Assembly: GCA_015233585.1 (NCBI GenBank)
Contig: JADFXL010000008.1
Location: 1 to 36,142, forward strand
Source of the DNA: Alphaproteobacteria bacterium
GTDB taxonomy: Bacteria; Pseudomonadota; Alphaproteobacteria; Rhodospirillales; Rhodospirillaceae
Reading direction: 5' to 3'
DNA: 36,142 nt
This document shows, in pieces, positions 7,298 through 14,671 of this stretch. Each line of letters opens with the position of its first letter. Positions within the stretch are counted from its first letter, which is position 1. Made by a program: the position numbers and the translations under genes. The notes beneath the pieces are model-generated. The model did no database searches and was not told the origin of the DNA. It saw nothing but the letters and a program-made list of their open reading frames with translations.

Positions 7298-8797
7298 ATG
7301 GCCCAATCTCGTCACCCCCCCTTACCAACAAAAAAAGGGGTTCGGGGTATCCCCCCGAGCGGGTGTGGGCGGCAGCCCACCGGAACGCCCGCCTCCCTCC
7401 TCGCCAGTAATCCTGATCATTTGGGGGTAGAACTGGCGCGCGCGCGACTGTTGCCATTCTGTGCATATATCTATCATGGACATTTTGCGGCGCCGCGCCA
7501 TATCCGGCGGCTGGCCGAAGGGCTGGAGGCCGTGGAACGGGGTACCTGCGGCCGACTGATTGTGGCCATGCCCCCGCGTCATGGCAAATCGATGACCGCT
7601 TCGGAGACGTTCCCGGCCTGGTATCTGGGACGCAACCCCGAGCGTTATGTGATTGCGGCGGCCTATGGGCAGGAATTGGCCGACCGGGTTGCCCGCAAGG
7701 TGCGCAATCTGATGCGGCGTGAGGATACTCTGGCGCTGTTTCCCAGGGCGGCGCTGGCGGACGATAGTACCTCGATCCGGCGGTTTGCCATGCGCGCGGG
7801 CGGGGAGTACTTCGCCGTCGGGATCGGCGGGCCAGCCACCGGGCGCGGGGCGCATCTGCTCCTGATCGACGATCCCATCAAGAACCGCGAGGACGCCGAC
7901 AGTGTCACCCTGCGCCGGACGCTCAAGGACTGGTACGCTTCCGTCGCTTATACCCGGCTGATGCCGGGCGGGGCCGTGGTGGTCATCGCCACCCGCTGGC
8001 ACGAGGACGATCTCACCGGCTGGCTGTTGCGGGACCATGCCCACGAGAACTGGCGGGTGCTGGAGATGCCGGCCATTGATGAGGATGGCGCGGCGTTGTG
8101 GCCGGAAGCCTATCCCGTTCAGCGGCTGCGCGAGATTGAGCGGACCCTGGGGAGCCGGGAATGGTCGGCCTTGTATCAGCAGCGGCCGGCCCCGGCGGCG
8201 GGGCTGTTGTTCCAGCCGGAGCGGATCGGGATTGTGGAGGCTCTGCCTGCGGGGTTGCGGCTGGCTCGCGGCTGGGACATGGCCGCGACCGAGGCGATGG
8301 GGAGCAACGATCCCGACTGGACGGTGGGGGCGCTGATGGGCGCCGACGCTCAAGGGGTGTTCTATATCGCGGGGATCACGCGGCTGCGCGGCGGACCGCT
8401 GGCGGTGGAGGAGGCGATCCTGACGGCGGCGGCGGTGGACGGACGCGATGTGCCGGTGTCGCTCCCCCAGGATCCGGGGCAGGCCGGGAAGATGCAGGCC
8501 GGGTATCTGGTCCGGCGTCTGGCCGGGTTTCGCGCCTCGGCCACGCCGGAAAGTGGGGCCAAGACCACCCGCGCCCTGCCACTTGCGGCTCAGGTCGAGG
8601 CCGGCAATGTACGGATGCTCCGCGCCGAGTGGAACCGGGCGCTGCTGGACGAGATGGCCACCTTTCCCGCCGGGTTGCATGATGATCAGGTGGATGCCCT
8701 GGGGCGGGCGTTCGATCTGCTGACGCAGGGTTTTGCGGCGCGGGGGGCGCCGATGGTGGCGGCGGTCAATGTGGTGGGGGAGTCGTATTGGCGGTGA
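7298..8797 (+). CDS. terL: Phage terminase large subunit (ATPase and nuclease motor)
   Basis: The ATPase half has Walker A MPPRHGKS, Walker B HLLLIDDPIKN and the coupling segment VVVIATRWHEDDLTG. The nuclease half keeps its acidic residues in GWDMAATE, SLPQDPGQAGK and HDDQVDALGRAF. This is the TIGR01630-like type that cuts and packages DNA into proheads. At 499 aa the length is normal. The N-terminus is odd: about residues 12-28 (KGVRGIPPSGCGRQPTG) are encoded by a copy of the family A intergenic repeat, and the same frame of the repeat at 23.58 kb reads KGVRGIAPSGCGRRPNG. An AGGGA precedes ATG 7298, so this start is usable. A shorter start near 7421 (TTG) cannot be excluded. Confidence 0.93.
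   Translation: MAQSRHPPLPTKKGVRGIPPSGCGRQPTGTPASLLASNPDHLGVELARARLLPFCAYIYHGHFAAPRHIRRLAEGLEAVERGTCGRLIVAMPPRHGKSMTASETFPAWYLGRNPERYVIAAAYGQELADRVARKVRNLMRREDTLALFPRAALADDSTSIRRFAMRAGGEYFAVGIGGPATGRGAHLLLIDDPIKNREDADSVTLRRTLKDWYASVAYTRLMPGGAVVVIATRWHEDDLTGWLLRDHAHENWRVLEMPAIDEDGAALWPEAYPVQRLREIERTLGSREWSALYQQRPAPAAGLLFQPERIGIVEALPAGLRLARGWDMAATEAMGSNDPDWTVGALMGADAQGVFYIAGITRLRGGPLAVEEAILTAAAVDGRDVPVSLPQDPGQAGKMQAGYLVRRLAGFRASATPESGAKTTRALPLAAQVEAGNVRMLRAEWNRALLDEMATFPAGLHDDQVDALGRAFDLLTQGFAARGAPMVAAVNVVGESYWR
7334..7380. repeat. Family A repeat, partial copy A1 inside the terL 5' end
   Basis: This copy has only the right half of the element: a GGGGTTCGGGG / CCCCGAGCGGG hairpin and the terminal GGGCGGCAGCCC hairpin. 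It starts 49 bases after the small terminase stop and has become coding sequence. Confidence 0.7.
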
Positions 8798-8870
8798 AGG
8801 ATGCCGCCCCGATCCATAGGGCAGACCCGGTATCCACAGGCTCAGGATCCTTGAACGGAAGAGAAAAGAA

Positions 8871-8897
8871 CGAGGGCCTGAGGCCCTCGTGCTCCCC
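8871..8897 (-). terminator. Family B hairpin B2, terminator for the minus-strand coiled-coil gene
   Basis: CGAGGGCC TGA GGCCCTCG forms a perfect 8-bp stem. On the minus strand it is followed by TTCTTTTCTC, so it can end transcription of the 8928..9530 gene, whose stop lies about 30 bases upstream. It belongs to the family B repeats. Confidence 0.55.
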
Positions 8898-8927
8898 ATT
8901 TGTTATCTTATTAACGGTATTTCCGCA

Positions 8928-9530
8928 TCAATGCCCAAGTAGTTTGGCCAAGCCAAACATGGCTCCGTATACCGCCACAATGTTTATGATCGACATTGTC
9001 ACTACCAGGGGCATGAGTGTCTTCAACATGTCAGTCTTGGCTTCGGCGATCCTGGTATTTACTTCGGCGATCTTCAGATCAAGCCGGTGTTCGGTGGACA
9101 CGATATCACCCCGAAGATCGCTCCGTAGGGTCGTCTCGTTGGTTTTCATCTCGTCCCGAATCGACGCCTCCGTTCTCGCCAGGTCTGTCCGCAGGGCGGC
9201 CAACTCGTCCCGAATCGACGTCTCTGTCCTCGCCAAGTCCGCCCGTAGGGCGGCGGATTCAACCTTCATATCTGCCCGTAGGGCGGCGGATTCAGCCTTC
9301 ATATCTGCCCGTAGGGTGGCGGATTCAGCCTTCAGGTCCGCCCGCAGGGCAGCGGATTCAGCCTTCAGGTCCGCCCGCAGGGCGGCGGATTCAGCCTCAA
9401 GGTTGGCTTTTGTCGCCAGTTCCAGGTCGGTAAAGTCGGCGAAGGCTTCGGCCGTTGCTGTCGCCTGATCCGCCGTGAACCCACCCGCCTGGAGGCGACG
9501 GGCGAATTTCAGCGTGTCGAAATGGATCAT
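8928..9530 (-). CDS. DUF1640/CCDC90-like coiled-coil membrane protein with 11-residue repeats
   Basis: The N-terminus (FDTLKFARRLQAGGFTADQATATAEAF) matches DUF1640-type proteins. The centre is a long coiled coil built from at least five copies of an 11-residue unit, AESAALRADLK and variants, encoded by 33-base direct repeats. Shorter TRTE/IRDEL units follow. The end is one transmembrane helix (LVVTMSIINIVAVYGAMFGLAKLL). Bacterial members are membrane-anchored coiled coils without a settled role. It lies antisense between terL and portal, with its own terminator (B2), so it is cargo and not a virion gene. The repeat number is likely variable between strains. Confidence 0.7.
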   Translation of the reverse strand: MIHFDTLKFARRLQAGGFTADQATATAEAFADFTDLELATKANLEAESAALRADLKAESAALRADLKAESATLRADMKAESAALRADMKVESAALRADLARTETSIRDELAALRTDLARTEASIRDEMKTNETTLRSDLRGDIVSTEHRLDLKIAEVNTRIAEAKTDMLKTLMPLVVTMSIINIVAVYGAMFGLAKLLGH

Positions 9531-9610
9531 CGTTATGATCGCCCTCCCTCAATCAACCATGATCCCACACCTCCCCCCAAGTTTCAACTTCCAATCAGGG
9601 TTCAAAACTT

Positions 9611-10981
9611 ATGGTAAACCCAGATCCAATGCAGACGGAGCCACCGCCACCGCCCAACTATTTCGTCGAAACCGGGGCGCCGGGGTTGCGGTCTTTTGGC
9701 GGTTATGTGCGGGACGATTTCGTGCCGCAACTCTATGGACGCAACGCCATCCTGGTCTATCGCGAGATGGCCGACAATAATGCTTCCGTCGGCGCCGCTC
9801 TCTTCGCCATCAAGCAGATCATTCGTTCCCTGGAATGCCGGGTCGAACCTGCCGACGGCGTGCCTGGGGGGGAAGCCGCGGCGGTATTCGTCGCCTCGCT
9901 CAAGGACGACATGATGAACTCGTGGGACGGGTTCCTCACCGAGGTTCTCACCATGATGGAGTACGGGTTCGCGCCCATCGAGGTGGTGTATAAACGCCGC
10001 CGGGGTCACGCCTCCGACCCGCTGACCGCCTCCCGCCATACCGACGGCCTGATCGGCGTTGCCAAGCTTGGGCTGCGGGCGCAGGATACGCTCGTCAAGT
10101 GGTTGATGGACAGCAACGGCAATCTGTTCGGCATGACCCAGCAGCCATGGAATGCGCCCATGGTCGATATTCCCATCGAGAAGCTGTTGCTGTTCCGTAC
10201 CAGCGAGGAAAAGAACAATCCCCAGGGGCGCTCGGTGCTGCGCTCGGCGTGGCGCGCCTGGTATTGCCTGAAACGGATCGAGGAAATCGAGGCCATCGGC
10301 ATCGAGCGCGATCTTGCCGGGTTGCCCGTGGTCAAGGTGCCGTCCTCGTTGATCCAGGCCGCCAATGGCTCCGATCCCGTGGTGGCCGCCAGCGCCGTGC
10401 AGACGCTGAACGCCTACAAGGCCATGGTGCGCAATATCCGCCGCGATGAACAGGAAGGCGTGGTGCTGCCCTCCGACCGCGACGAACAAGGACATTTGCA
10501 GTACGAGCTTTCCCTGTTGTCCACCGGCGGCACGCGCCAGTTCGATACGTCGGCTATCGTCACCCGGTATAAGCAGGATATTCTTTCCACCATGCTGGCC
10601 GATTTCGTCATGATGGGGCAGACCGCGCGGGGGACTCAGGCTCTGGCCGAGACCAAGGTCGATATGTTCCTGACCGCCGTGCAGGGATTCGTTACCCTCA
10701 TTGCGGCGGTTCTTAACCGGCAGTTGCTGCCGCGCCTGTGGCGGCTCAACGGATTCGATCCCCGGACCCTGCCGAAGTTCTCATTCGACAAGGCCCAGCG
10801 GCCGAACCTCGGAGCCATGGGGGACTTTTTGCAAAAGGCCGCCGCCGCCGGGCTGCCGCTGTTTCCCGATCTGGAGACCGAGACTTATATTCGGGATTTC
10901 GCCGGGTTGCCGCCGCCACCGGCGGGGAGGGCGGCGGGCGGGCCGGCGGGGGGGAAAGGGAAGGAAGCGGCGAGGGACTAG
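9611..10981 (+). CDS. Phage portal protein (DUF935-like)
   Basis: The 456-aa protein follows the large terminase in the standard order. It has the pattern of the Mu gp29/DUF935 portal group: YREMADNNASVGAALFAIKQIIRSLEC near the N-terminus, then WDGFLTEVLTMMEYGFAPIEVVYKRR. Further on are LLLFRTSEEKNNPQGRSVLRSAWRAW and a helical C-terminal domain (FDKAQRPNLGAMGDFLQKAAAAGLPL). The portal forms the dodecameric DNA channel at the head vertex. The C-terminus is Gly/Ala/Pro-rich. The stop codon lies inside a family B hairpin, so the last residues may be encoded by captured repeat DNA. No strong ribosome site precedes ATG 9611. Confidence 0.85.
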   Translation: MVNPDPMQTEPPPPPNYFVETGAPGLRSFGGYVRDDFVPQLYGRNAILVYREMADNNASVGAALFAIKQIIRSLECRVEPADGVPGGEAAAVFVASLKDDMMNSWDGFLTEVLTMMEYGFAPIEVVYKRRRGHASDPLTASRHTDGLIGVAKLGLRAQDTLVKWLMDSNGNLFGMTQQPWNAPMVDIPIEKLLLFRTSEEKNNPQGRSVLRSAWRAWYCLKRIEEIEAIGIERDLAGLPVVKVPSSLIQAANGSDPVVAASAVQTLNAYKAMVRNIRRDEQEGVVLPSDRDEQGHLQYELSLLSTGGTRQFDTSAIVTRYKQDILSTMLADFVMMGQTARGTQALAETKVDMFLTAVQGFVTLIAAVLNRQLLPRLWRLNGFDPRTLPKFSFDKAQRPNLGAMGDFLQKAAAAGLPLFPDLETETYIRDFAGLPPPPAGRAAGGPAGGKGKEAARD

Positions 10982-11001
10982 CCCCTCGCGCTCCCTCTTT
11001 T
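10970..11001. repeat. Family B hairpin repeat B3 overlapping the portal stop codon
   Basis: GCGAGGG-ACTAG-CCCCTCGC with the following GCTCCCTCTTTT is a family B element. The TAG of the portal gene is in its loop. Confidence 0.6.
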
Positions 11002-11005
11002 GGGG

Positions 11006-11039
11006 CGAGGGGCCATCTTGTGGGGTGGCCCCTCGTTTT
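11006..11039 (+). terminator. Intrinsic terminator after the portal gene
   Basis: CGAGGGGCCA and TGGCCCCTCG form a perfect 10-bp stem around a 10-base loop, directly followed by TTTT. It lies about 25 bases after the portal stop codon. Confidence 0.65.
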
Positions 11040-11049
11040 GTGGACGCAT

Positions 11050-11226
11050 TCAAGACAGGCCGTGGGTCAGCATTGCACCCTGCGTCGGTGTGACGTGCGG
11101 GCGATGAAAAATATTCGGGACAATGGACTGAATAACGGCACCAATGCCTGTGGCAAGTACAAGTAACACCAAAGGTATGCCCAACGTAAACGTAACCGCC
11201 AATACGGCAATAGTAATAGCGTTCAT
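11050..11226 (-). CDS. 58-aa single-span membrane protein (below ORF-track cutoff)
   Basis: On the minus strand an ATG at 11226 is preceded by AACAGGAGAAAGACC, a good ribosome site, and opens a 58-aa frame ending TGA at 11050. The product starts MNAITIAVLAVTFTLGIPL and continues LVLLVLATGIGAVIQSIV, a long hydrophobic span. A short polar tail (PNIFHRPHVTPTQG...) follows. It shows a faint resemblance to the first helix of FliQ/SctS export proteins, but is too short to be one. Small phage-encoded membrane proteins can be holin-like, superinfection-exclusion or toxin proteins; none can be asserted. It is antisense between portal and protease, so it is another cargo gene. Confidence 0.55.
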   Translation of the reverse strand: MNAITIAVLAVTFTLGIPLVLLVLATGIGAVIQSIVPNIFHRPHVTPTQGAMLTHGLS

Positions 11227-11418
11227 GGTCTTTCTCCTGTTTTGATCTACTTTCGAACTGGGCGGTACCTTAATTGCTGCGGTGCGCTATCACATTGCGA
11301 ATTGTCAACGGCTCACATTGTTGTGATTAAAATTTGCAGGGTGCAGCGCCGTTTGTCGTTGGTGGGATGGAAATGCAACAGCAGGGGCCTATGCCCCGGC
11401 AGGTAATGGGAGAGAAAT

Positions 11419-11877
11419 ATGAGTTCTTCACACGCTTTCGGACAGGCTCTGGACCGGACCCGGCGGGAATCGGGGGAATCAACGGGGCGCGCCTGGAGCC
11501 TCCCCGCCCGCGTCGCCAAGGCCAGCCCCTCGGGCAAGGAACTGTGGGCCTGGGCCAGCGTCGTCGAAGCCGACGGTCTGCCCGTGGTCGACAGCCAGGA
11601 CGATGTCATCGACGTGGCCGAACTGGAGAAAGCCGCCGATACCTTCATGACCCAAAGCCGCGACGTGGGCCTCATGCACGAAACCACCGGCATGGGCCGC
11701 GTCGTGCAAAGCCTGGTGTTCACGCGCGAACTTCAGGAGGCGCTCGGCATCCATCTGGGCAAAGTGGGGTGGCTGGTCAAACTGGCGATTACCGATCCCG
11801 GTATGCAACGGCGCGTCGCCTCCGGCGAAATCCGCGCGCTCAGTATTGGAGGGCGGGGGCAGAGGGTGGAGATTTGA
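11419..11877 (+). CDS. XkdF-like prohead serine protease
   Basis: The 152-aa protein has the order expected for the Peptidase_S78_2/XkdF group: VVDSQDDVIDVAELEKAADTFM, the presumed catalytic His in VGLMHETTG, then LGKVGWLVKLAITDP. SGEIRALSIGG closes the domain and carries the likely nucleophilic Ser. It would mature the capsid and scaffold proteins during head assembly. It is followed by cargo and then by the scaffold gene, whose product starts with an EISGVDKGANPGA segment. In many phages this type of segment ends the protease, so the two may derive from one longer gene separated by inserted cargo. AGAG upstream of the ATG serves as ribosome site. Confidence 0.8.
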   Translation: MSSSHAFGQALDRTRRESGESTGRAWSLPARVAKASPSGKELWAWASVVEADGLPVVDSQDDVIDVAELEKAADTFMTQSRDVGLMHETTGMGRVVQSLVFTRELQEALGIHLGKVGWLVKLAITDPGMQRRVASGEIRALSIGGRGQRVEI

Positions 11878-11887
11878 GGATCTCCGC

Positions 11888-11917
11888 TTGACGAAATGTA
11901 TCATGGTGATATATGAT
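11888..11917 (+). promoter_or_regulatory. Promoter and possible operator of the toxin-antitoxin pair
   Basis: TTGACG (11888-11893) is followed after 18 bases by TATGAT (11912-11917), with an alternative TATATG at 16 bases. An inverted ATCAT-N8-ATGAT overlaps the -10, where an HTH antitoxin would be expected to bind. This gives the pair its own expression inside the phage operon. Confidence 0.45.
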
Positions 11918-11973
11918 GATGGCAATTGAGGGGGCGAGGATATACGTACAAATTGATTGATGGAGGAATGGAT

Positions 11974-12312
11974 ATGGCCGAACATAAGATGGAACCATGG
12001 TCACCACGGGTGGCGACCGAGAAAATTCGTGCTTACGCCAAAGATTCGCGGTTAAAGTTGTCCTATAAGCTTCACGCGAAAGAGCGATTGGCGGAGCGGG
12101 CGTTAACGACGTCGGATGTACTTTATGTGTTAAAATCAGGATTTGTGTATGCGGACGCTGAACCATCTCAACGAGAAGGTTTGTTCCGCTACGCCATTGA
12201 AGGGAAGACCCCAAACACTGGTGGTCGATCGGTTCGGTTTATCGTAATCCCATCGCCTAGCGCCCCTAATATGAAAGTTGTCTCGGTGATGTGGGTTGAT
12301 TTGAAGGAATGA
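11974..12312 (+). CDS. DUF4258 family putative toxin
   Basis: I choose ATG 11974 because GGAGG lies seven bases before it. The 112-aa product has LSYKLHAKERLAERALTTSDVLYVLKSG and later GLFRYAIEGKTPNTGGRSVRFIVIP plus KVVSVMWVD. This is the DUF4258 pattern (His near the start, then a beta-sheet core) seen in MqsR/RelE-like toxins. It is followed four bases later by a matching HTH antitoxin. The module would act through mRNA cleavage if the family analogy holds; no catalytic assignment is made. It is AT-richer than the virion genes and was probably inserted. Confidence 0.75.
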   Translation: MAEHKMEPWSPRVATEKIRAYAKDSRLKLSYKLHAKERLAERALTTSDVLYVLKSGFVYADAEPSQREGLFRYAIEGKTPNTGGRSVRFIVIPSPSAPNMKVVSVMWVDLKE

Positions 12313-12316
12313 TGCC

Positions 12317-12772
12317 ATGAATACGCCCTACCATTACACTGAGTGCGGACTCGATAACGTGCTGGTGTACGGTATCGCGCCGTGCATAGACGACGACGGA
12401 GACGAAGTAATAACGATCCCCAACATCAATGGTCTGCACAAGGCCATTGCCCTGACCATCATCGCCCGCGAAGCGCTCATGTCCGGGAAGGAACTGCGGT
12501 TTCTCCGTACGGAAATGGGGATGACCCAGGCCGAACTGGCAAGGTGTGTCCACAAGGAAGCGATCAGCGTGGGCCGGTGGGAACGTAACGAGACGCCGAT
12601 TGATCCCAACGCCGAAACCCTGGTGCGGCTGATGGCTCAGGAGAAATTGGAGTTGAGCCTGAACGTTAGCGTGGAGGAACTCTCCGGCTACAGCGTGCAG
12701 ACCGCAAATGTGCCGCCCATTGAGATTGATGGGATCGATCCCGATAACTACCACCAACGGGTTGCTGCTTGA
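12317..12772 (+). CDS. HTH antitoxin, MqsA-like type II family
   Basis: The 151-aa protein starts YHYTECGLDNVLVYGI, followed by ITIPNINGLHKAIALTII. These are the typical front of antitoxins paired with DUF4258 toxins. An XRE-type helix-turn-helix comes next (GKELRFLRTEMGMTQAELARCVHKEAISVGRWERNE, about residues 55-95). The C-terminus is acidic. It should neutralise the upstream toxin and repress the shared promoter. A 12-bp-stem terminator follows 48 bases later, closing the unit. Confidence 0.85.
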   Translation: MNTPYHYTECGLDNVLVYGIAPCIDDDGDEVITIPNINGLHKAIALTIIAREALMSGKELRFLRTEMGMTQAELARCVHKEAISVGRWERNETPIDPNAETLVRLMAQEKLELSLNVSVEELSGYSVQTANVPPIEIDGIDPDNYHQRVAA

Positions 12773-12820
12773 AATGATAAGATCCACCTCTTGAAATCGT
12801 TCCTTCCAGGGGAAAAGTAC

Positions 12821-12855
12821 AAAGGACGGTCCAATCGGGTCGTCCTTTCTTTTTG
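12821..12855 (+). terminator. Intrinsic terminator after the antitoxin gene (left copy of a flanking repeat)
   Basis: AAAGGACGGTCC and GGGTCGTCCTTT pair over 12 bp (two G-U pairs) around AATC, then CTTTTT. A near-identical copy lies at 13559-13592, and the two bracket the DUF805 gene. Confidence 0.8.
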
Positions 12856-13061
12856 GCCATCGCTCCAATATCCAGAAGCATGTCAACGCCGGAGAAATCG
12901 GAATGGGCAGGGTAAAGCCGATATCTCTTGACGTAACGCAAGGAATTGAGATAAGACGCCCTTCATAAAGGGAGATCTATTAATTATCTGGCGGCTATAT
13001 AGGTTTATGGATATATCTTGTGTATATCTTTGTAGGTATATACTGGCTCTTGGGAGGAAAC

Positions 13062-13460
13062 ATGATACAATATTTGTTCTCGCCTCGTGGGCGAATAAAC
13101 CGGGCCAAATTTTGGTTGGCCATGTTGATTTCCCTGGTCTTTATGATGATTGTGAGCGGCCTCCTGATCGGTCTCTGGCAAGTCATCCCTGGTGAGGTTT
13201 CCGAAGAAGGCAAATTTACGGTTCACGGGGTGACGGCCATCCCGTATGTGATCGTGGGCCTCGGCGGCTTTTTCCTCAATTTCTGGATGGGACTCTGTGT
13301 GACGATCAAGCGGTACCACGATCGTAACAAGTCCGGCTGGTGGATACTGATACAGCTCGTCCCACTGGTCGGCCCGATCTGGTATCTCATTGATGTCGGG
13401 TTTCTGCGCGGGACAAGCGGGGACAACCGGTTCGGTCCAGACCCGCTGGCCGCAGCGTGA
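13062..13460 (+). CDS. DUF805 family inner-membrane protein
   Basis: The 132-aa protein begins YLFSPRGRINRAKFWLAMLI, the hallmark start of DUF805 (YhaH-type) proteins. It has three to four hydrophobic spans, the internal signature CVTIKRYHDRNKSGWWIL and the end GTSGDNRFGPDPL. The exact function of the family is not known; members are inner-membrane proteins. GGAGGA precedes ATG 13062. The upstream 100 bases are AT-rich and include TATACT at 13039, so it probably has its own promoter. It interrupts the protease-scaffold gene order and is flanked by direct repeats. Confidence 0.85.
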   Translation: MIQYLFSPRGRINRAKFWLAMLISLVFMMIVSGLLIGLWQVIPGEVSEEGKFTVHGVTAIPYVIVGLGGFFLNFWMGLCVTIKRYHDRNKSGWWILIQLVPLVGPIWYLIDVGFLRGTSGDNRFGPDPLAAA

Positions 13461-13558
13461 CGGCTCGCTCAGGATGAACGGGGCGTGACGTGAATATCCC
13501 TCCCACGGGAGGGGACAAGATCCGTATTTTGAAATAGTTCCCTTCGGGGAAAGAATAC

Positions 13559-13592
13559 AAAGGGCGGCCCAGTCGGGTCGCCCTTTTTCTTT
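13559..13592 (+). terminator. Intrinsic terminator directly upstream of the scaffold gene
   Basis: AAAGGGCGGCCC pairs with GGGTCGCCCTTT around AGTC, followed by TTCTTT. The start codon of the scaffold gene is only 11 bases further, with GGAGGA in between. Transcription of the head genes must therefore read through or restart here. Confidence 0.8.
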
Positions 13593-13602
13593 GGAGGAAT
13601 CC

Positions 13603-14466
13603 ATGGCGGCAAAACTGAAAAATCTGGAAATCACCGAGATTTCCGGGGTCGACAAGGGCGCCAATCCCGGCGCTCTGGCCATTCTGGTCAAACGCGATTA
13701 CAGCGCCCGGCAACGCCGCGACATGGCGGCCAAAGGCATGGCGCTCCCCGATGGCAGCTATCCGATTGGGGATGCTACCGATCTGCATCACGCGGTTCAG
13801 GCCCTGGCCCTGGGCCGTGATGAACCCAAAGCGGCCATTCGCCGCCATATCATTCGTCGGGCGAGGATGCTCGGCCTGATCGCACAACTCCCGGAGGATT
13901 GGAACGTGAACAAAACTTTTGTCGAGAGAACCATCGAGACCCTCAATCACGCCCTCAGGCTCGACCGCGCCAAAGGCAAGCCGGTCGATCCCAACGAGGA
14001 CGACACCAAGGATCTCGATATCGAGGACGAGGACGAGGACGAGGACGCGGCCAGCCGGACGCAAAAGCGCCGTGACGAGACCCAGGATCTGAAGAAACGG
14101 ATCGCCCTGATGGAAAACGAACGCGACGCAGAGACCTTTGCCAAACGCGCCGCCGAGGCCGGTTTGCCGAAGACCTTCGCCGGTTATCTCCAGACCATCC
14201 ACAAGGCCGATCCCAAGGCCGCTCTGGCCGTTGAGGAACTGGCCAGACGCGCTCAGGCCATCGAGAAAGCCTCGCCCCTGTTCCGGGAACTCGGCCGGGC
14301 CGACGGCCCCGATGTCTCCACCGCTTATGGCCAGTTGATGGCCAAGGGTATTGATATCGCCAAACGGGATAAAGTCTCCGAGGCCCAGGGGTTCGCCAAG
14401 GCGTGCGCCGAGCATCCGGGACTCTATCGTCTCCACCGCGCGGAAACGGCCAGCGGCACCGTTTGA
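13603..14466 (+). CDS. Putative phage scaffold protein with protease-tail-like N-terminus
   Basis: ATG 13603 with GGAGGA is preferred to the TTG at 13591 in the ORF track. The 287-aa protein starts LKNLEITEISGVDKGANPGALAILVKRD, a segment common at the end of phage proteases or the start of scaffold proteins. A region ALPDGSYPIGDATDLHHAVQAL ... RRHIIRRARMLGL follows, found in phage head proteins. Next come an acidic run (EDEDEDEDAA) and a long charged helical section. The position between protease and capsid, the acidic/helical content and the lack of Cys all suit a scaffold that is removed by the protease. Confidence 0.65.
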   Translation: MAAKLKNLEITEISGVDKGANPGALAILVKRDYSARQRRDMAAKGMALPDGSYPIGDATDLHHAVQALALGRDEPKAAIRRHIIRRARMLGLIAQLPEDWNVNKTFVERTIETLNHALRLDRAKGKPVDPNEDDTKDLDIEDEDEDEDAASRTQKRRDETQDLKKRIALMENERDAETFAKRAAEAGLPKTFAGYLQTIHKADPKAALAVEELARRAQAIEKASPLFRELGRADGPDVSTAYGQLMAKGIDIAKRDKVSEAQGFAKACAEHPGLYRLHRAETASGTV

Positions 14467-14487
14467 TCTAAATCCGGCAGTTGCTCT

Positions 14488-14609
14488 CGGGGCTGCCGCC
14501 CCGAACCCCGCCCGGAGCAAAGCTCCGGACCTCCTTTCTATTTGATTTGAAAGAAAAAAAGGGGGTCTGGGGCCTCCAGGCTCCAGGCGGGTTCGGGCGG
14601 CAGCCCGAT
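14488..14609. repeat. Family A palindromic repeat, copy A2 (full length)
   Basis: It begins 22 bases after the scaffold stop. The left arm is CGGGGCTGCCGCCCCG and the second hairpin is CCGGAGCAAAGCTCCGG. An A/T-rich linker follows, and the right arm ends GGGTTCGGGCGGCAGCCCG. The outer arms can pair with each other, so the whole unit is one long imperfect palindrome. Confidence 0.75.
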
Positions 14610-14671
14610 CCTTCGCCCGTTCCCACGGCGTGAACCAGGGCAACACCATTTCCACCAACAAGGACATCCTC

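Larger units (their letters stand above)
12779..13592. repeat. Pair of ~75-bp direct repeats (12779-12855 and 13518-13592) flanking the DUF805 gene
   Basis: Both ends share the order AGATCC, TTGAAATxGTTCC, GGGGAAA, TACAAAGG(A/G)CGG and the 12-bp terminator stem ending CTTT. In the right copy the terminator runs directly into the ribosome site of the scaffold gene. The left copy closes the antitoxin gene. The simplest reading is that the DUF805 block was gained or is exchangeable between two copies of a terminator repeat. Confidence 0.6.

Noticed and set aside
7322-8899. 525-aa antisense ORF opposite terL
   Set aside because: High-GC shadow of the terminase gene with Pro/Arg/His-rich, motif-free sequence.
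9240-9400. Regular 33-base repeats that could be mistaken for a CRISPR or regulatory array
   Set aside because: They are in frame and encode the hendecad coiled coil of the 8928..9530 gene.
11050-11226. The 58-aa protein as a FliQ/SctS export component
   Set aside because: Only the first hydrophobic span is vaguely similar; the second helix and the conserved loop are missing.
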